Assembly: GCA_963816685.1 (NCBI GenBank)
Contig: CAWFMB010000028.1
Span: 62,001 to 126,000, forward strand
Reading direction: 5' to 3'
DNA from: CAVYUC01 sp963816685
GTDB taxonomy: Bacteria; Bacteroidota; Bacteroidia; Bacteroidales; Prolixibacteraceae
Length of the DNA: 64,000 nucleotides
Part shown: in pieces, positions 61,020 through 64,000 of the stretch
Position numbering within the stretch: the stretch's first letter is position 1
How the letters are laid out: each line of letters starts with the position of its first letter
Made by a program: the position numbers and the translations under genes
Notes under the pieces: model-generated
The model's database searches: none
Told to the model about the DNA's origin: nothing
The model's input: only the letters and a program-made list of their open reading frames with translations

Positions 61020-62495
61020 TTAATAGGCCATTGCAAATAACACCCGTCGTTTCGAAGGTTTTCCCGAATAAACACAAACCCCTTCTTCTTCTTCATATTC
61101 AAGCGGCAAACAACGAATGGTTGCCTTGGTTTCGGCTTTTATCTTCTCTTCCGTTTCCGAAGTTCCATCCCAGTGCGCCAGAATAAAGCCCGGTTTATTT
61201 TTCAGAACCTCCTTAAATTCATCGAAGGTATCGACTTTTGTTGTATTGGCAGTTCTGAATTCTGCTGCTTTTTTAAATATATTTTGTTGAATTTCATCCA
61301 GCAGGGATTCAATATACTCATCAATATTATCGATTGACACTACATTTTTCTGCAACGTATCACGGCGGGCAACCTCAACGGTTCCATTTTCCAAATCACG
61401 CGGCCCCATAGCCAGGCGAACAGGAACACCTTTCATTTCATATTCGGCAAATTTCCATCCTGGTTTTTTATTGTCATTATCATCATATTTCACCGAAATA
61501 CCTTTGGCTTTCAGTTTGGCAATAATTTCATCCACCTTTTCGGAAACAGAGGACAGCTGTTCGGTACTTTTGTAAATGGGTACGATGACTACCTGAAAAG
61601 GAGCCAGTTTTGGTGGAAGCACCAGTCCGTTATCATCGGAATGGGCCATAATCAATGCACCCATCAAACGGGTCGAAACCCCCCATGATGAAGCCCATAC
61701 ATATTCTTCCTTCCCTTCTTTGCTCGCAAATTTAACATCGAAAGCTTTGGCAAAATTTTGTCCGAGAAAATGAGAAGTTCCTGATTGCAATGCTTTGCCA
61801 TCCTGCATTAAAGCTTCAATGGAATAAGTATCAACAGCACCGGCAAATCTTTCATTTGCCGACTTCAATCCTTTGATTACAGGAACGGCCATATAATTTT
61901 CAGCAAAATTTGCATATACATTAATAATCTTTATCGTTTCGTCAATCGCTTCCTGTTTTGTAGAATGTGCTGTATGACCTTCCTGCCAAAGAAATTCGGC
62001 AGTTCTCAGAAACAGCCTGGTCCGCATTTCCCAGCGGACAACATTAGCCCACTGATTGATAAGTATTGGTAAATCACGGTACGATTGTATCCAGTTTTTA
62101 TAGGTATTCCAGATGATGGTTTCAGAGGTCGGACGAACAATTAATTCCTCTTCGAGCTTTGCATCCGGATCGACCATTAATCCCCCTTTTTCCTCGTCGT
62201 GTTTTAAACGGTAATGCGTTACAACAGCGCATTCTTTTGCAAAACCTTCAACATGGTCGGCTTCCTTGCTAAAAAAAGATTTTGGGATAAACAGCGGGAA
62301 ATAAGCATTAACATGTCCGGTCTCTTTAAACATGCGATCCAACTCTGCCTGCATTTTCTCCCAAATTGCATAACCATAAGGTTTTATGACCATACATCCC
62401 CTCACTGCTGAGTTTTCGGCCAGGTCGGCTTTAATTACCAAATCCTGGTACCACTGTGAATAACTTTCTTTGCGTGGTGTCAATTCTTTCGCCAT
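61020..62495 (-). CDS. proS: Prolyl-tRNA synthetase (eukaryotic/archaeal-type)
   Basis: A 491-residue class II synthetase that charges tRNA-Pro. Motif 2 region is WANVVRWEMRTRLFLRTAEF LWQEGHTAH (split here), preceded by LIVRPTSETIIWNTYKNW, and motif 3 is WGVSTRLMGALIMAHSDDNGLVLPPKLAPFQ. The anticodon-binding domain follows, and the C terminus ends CVYSGKPSKRRVLFAMAY with the terminal Tyr of the short eukaryotic/archaeal-type ProS. No bacterial editing insert is present. Complete. tRNA-Pro lies at 26438 but is unlinked. Confidence 0.95.
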   Translation of the reverse strand: MAKELTPRKESYSQWYQDLVIKADLAENSAVRGCMVIKPYGYAIWEKMQAELDRMFKETGHVNAYFPLFIPKSFFSKEADHVEGFAKECAVVTHYRLKHDEEKGGLMVDPDAKLEEELIVRPTSETIIWNTYKNWIQSYRDLPILINQWANVVRWEMRTRLFLRTAEFLWQEGHTAHSTKQEAIDETIKIINVYANFAENYMAVPVIKGLKSANERFAGAVDTYSIEALMQDGKALQSGTSHFLGQNFAKAFDVKFASKEGKEEYVWASSWGVSTRLMGALIMAHSDDNGLVLPPKLAPFQVVIVPIYKSTEQLSSVSEKVDEIIAKLKAKGISVKYDDNDNKKPGWKFAEYEMKGVPVRLAMGPRDLENGTVEVARRDTLQKNVVSIDNIDEYIESLLDEIQQNIFKKAAEFRTANTTKVDTFDEFKEVLKNKPGFILAHWDGTSETEEKIKAETKATIRCLPLEYEEEEGVCVYSGKPSKRRVLFAMAY

Positions 62496-62532
62496 TTTCT
62501 TTAAATTGGTACAGATTTTGTTTTCTATTGCA

Positions 62533-62540
62533 TAATTTTG
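62533..62540 (+). promoter_or_regulatory. Putative -7 promoter box (TAATTTTG)
   Basis: TAATTTTG at 62533-62540 fits the Bacteroidetes -7 box and lies 54 bp before the ATG at 62595. A TTTG lies 14 bp upstream, closer than the usual -33 spacing, so support is moderate. Confidence 0.35.
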
Positions 62541-62594
62541 AGTTTACAAATAAAGTAAATATTATTGACATTAAATAAACAGGGAGGACAAGTT

Positions 62595-63974
62595 ATGAAA
62601 TCTAAATTATCAATTTTTGCAGTGCTGGCACTCTTCTTCGGAGCGTGTACCACTGGGAGTTATGTCAGCAGTTCGTATACTGATGACATCTACTTCAATC
62701 CGGGCGATGTTCCTCCGCCCATTGTAGCAGATGAAGAAGTTGCAGCTGAGGAATCTGCTGAAGAAAAGTCGGGTGATCGGCTTATTATCAGCGAAATTGA
62801 GCAGAATGATGATGGCTCAAGTACCATGAACAATTACATTTTTGAAGGAACTGAAGACGATGTGGATGCTCAGTTATACAACATGGAGCAAATGGATTTG
62901 GAAGGGAGCGATACTACCGTTTATTATAACGACGATGAAGTAAAATACGTTATCAACAATTATTACGATGGTGATGAAATAGATTATGCATACCGTATCC
63001 GGCGTTTCCACCGTCCTTATTTTTATGATCCATTTTACTGGGACAGCTGGTATTACGATCCCTATTTTTATGGTGGTTATTCATCATGGTATTCTCCTTA
63101 CAGCAGCTGGGGATGGGGTATGTATTCACCGTATTCAAGCTGGGGATGGGGATATTCACCCTTTTACAGCCCGTATTACGCCTGGGGTAGTCCTTATTAT
63201 GGCGGATACTACGGTGGCTATTACGGAGGTTACCTCGGAGGTTATTATGGAGGCTATCACAATTATTACAACCGTGGATGGTATGCAAATTCAGATAATT
63301 ACAACTACGGGAAAAGAAGATCTACAGGTACAAATGTTGTGAGAAATGACGATGCCCGGAGAAACTCCTCAAATACTGTTGCAAGAAATAAAAGCACTGG
63401 TTCACAGGATGCAGTGAATTCATCAAGAAGAAATTCATCAAGTTCAGGTGTTAGAAACAATGCAACAACAACCCGTACTTCAAACGGAAATGTTTTAACT
63501 GAAAGAAGAAGGACCACTGAAAGCACAAATAACAAAAGCGCTACAGTCAGAAGTTCAACAAATTCTTCTTCACGTACGCAGACATATACCCGTCCCGGTA
63601 CATCAACAACTACAAGAAGTAATTATACGCGACCTTCTACCAATTATACAAAACCAAGGGTAGTAAGTAAAAGCAGCGCTTCAAGTTCGCGTTATTCTGC
63701 TCCAAGAACAAGTTCAAGCAGCAGAACATATCGCTCAAGCTCTACTTATAACAGAAGCTCAAGCAGCGGGTCAACCAGAAGTTACAGCAGTCCTTCCAGT
63801 TCAGGCAGCTACAGAAGTGCTCCTTCCAGCAGTGGAAGCTATCGCGGAAACAGCAGCAGCGGTAGTTACAGAAGCAGCGGAAGTTCCGGCAGTTCCAGTG
63901 GCGGCTCAAGAAGCTCAGGAAGCAGTAGCAGTGGTTCAAGAGGTTCATCCTCCTCATCATCCGGAAGAAGATGA
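62595..63974 (+). CDS. Tyr/Gly-rich and Ser-rich lipoprotein
   Basis: A 459-residue protein from ATG 62595, preceded by the strong ribosome site GGGAGGA (62581-62588 region). The lipobox FFGACT gives a lipid anchor at about Cys18. Residues about 30-115 are acidic. About 140-225 are Tyr/Trp/Gly-rich (YYGGYYGGYYGG-type repeats), then a Lys/Arg/Asn stretch and a Ser/Arg/Gly-rich tail to the end (SSSGSTRSYSSPSSSGSYRS). Low-complexity surface adhesin or matrix protein is possible, but no domain was recognised. It is the last gene in the window. Confidence 0.7.
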   Translation: MKSKLSIFAVLALFFGACTTGSYVSSSYTDDIYFNPGDVPPPIVADEEVAAEESAEEKSGDRLIISEIEQNDDGSSTMNNYIFEGTEDDVDAQLYNMEQMDLEGSDTTVYYNDDEVKYVINNYYDGDEIDYAYRIRRFHRPYFYDPFYWDSWYYDPYFYGGYSSWYSPYSSWGWGMYSPYSSWGWGYSPFYSPYYAWGSPYYGGYYGGYYGGYLGGYYGGYHNYYNRGWYANSDNYNYGKRRSTGTNVVRNDDARRNSSNTVARNKSTGSQDAVNSSRRNSSSSGVRNNATTTRTSNGNVLTERRRTTESTNNKSATVRSSTNSSSRTQTYTRPGTSTTTRSNYTRPSTNYTKPRVVSKSSASSSRYSAPRTSSSSRTYRSSSTYNRSSSSGSTRSYSSPSSSGSYRSAPSSSGSYRGNSSSGSYRSSGSSGSSSGGSRSSGSSSSGSRGSSSSSSGRR

Positions 63975-64000
63975 TAAATCAGCCACAAAAATTTAGTATT

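Overview
The window is chromosomal DNA of a Bacteroidota bacterium, most likely from the marine or sediment Bacteroidales lineages (Prolixibacteraceae/Marinilabiliales type). This rests on AT-rich DNA, TAnnTTTG-type -7 promoter boxes, few Shine-Dalgarno sites, lipoproteins with Bacteroidetes-style signals, a type IX secretion (T9SS) C-terminal sorting domain on a GH16 enzyme, GH92 and DUF1080 glycan enzymes, and a eukaryotic/archaeal-type ProS. No rRNA and no CRISPR array is present. One tRNA gene, tRNA-Pro(CGG), was found.

Layout. 0-12.3 kb is a stress and envelope block: a DUF456 protein cut by the window edge, an mscS/hemerythrin/hemerythrin operon, small membrane and lipoproteins, a DUF2254 protein, YihY and AI-2E permeases, then a run of small stress genes (PRPP-synthetase-like, DUF2383, two CsbD, DJ-1/PfpI, DUF7218) ending in a topoisomerase IB. 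12.4-21.1 kb holds envelope biogenesis genes: an AsmA-like protein, a TamA/BamA-type barrel with a TamB partner split by a frameshift, and two tandem barrel-like paralogues. 21.5-30.7 kb carries PBP1A, a DsbA-like protein, manganese catalase, tRNA-Pro, an omega-amidase-like nitrilase and class I fumarase, whose 3' end is duplicated twice downstream. 30.8-34.1 kb is a secreted carbohydrate pair (esterase and a twice-frameshifted GH16). 35-41.4 kb has a membrane protein/winged-helix pair, a DOPA-dioxygenase-like enzyme, YceI, and a Crp/Fnr-EgtD-triple rhodanese-NmrA cluster. 41.6-44.9 kb has a DUF1080 protein and a GH92 lipoprotein. 45.1-51.9 kb is an accessory island of small minus-strand orphan genes with short dispersed repeats. 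52.3-64 kb returns to ordinary genes: DUF1080, SDR, VOC, an enolase-superfamily enzyme, TilS, a PIN toxin-antitoxin pair, PepT, ProS and a Tyr/Gly/Ser-rich lipoprotein.

Main points. The EgtD-like methyltransferase and the 435-residue triple-rhodanese protein look like EanA and EanB, the oxygen-independent ergothioneine route known from green sulfur bacteria. Spacing of key Cys and Tyr residues matches what I recall for EanB. The GH92 enzyme carries Gln where the catalytic acid Glu of the HGNEP motif is expected, which recalls mannosyl-phosphodiester uncapping enzymes. Several genes are broken by single-base shifts, mostly at A or T runs, which may be assembly errors or real decay. A gene at 48.6-49.0 kb becomes visible only after such a correction. 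Several long palindromes and repeat arrays have no obvious owner.
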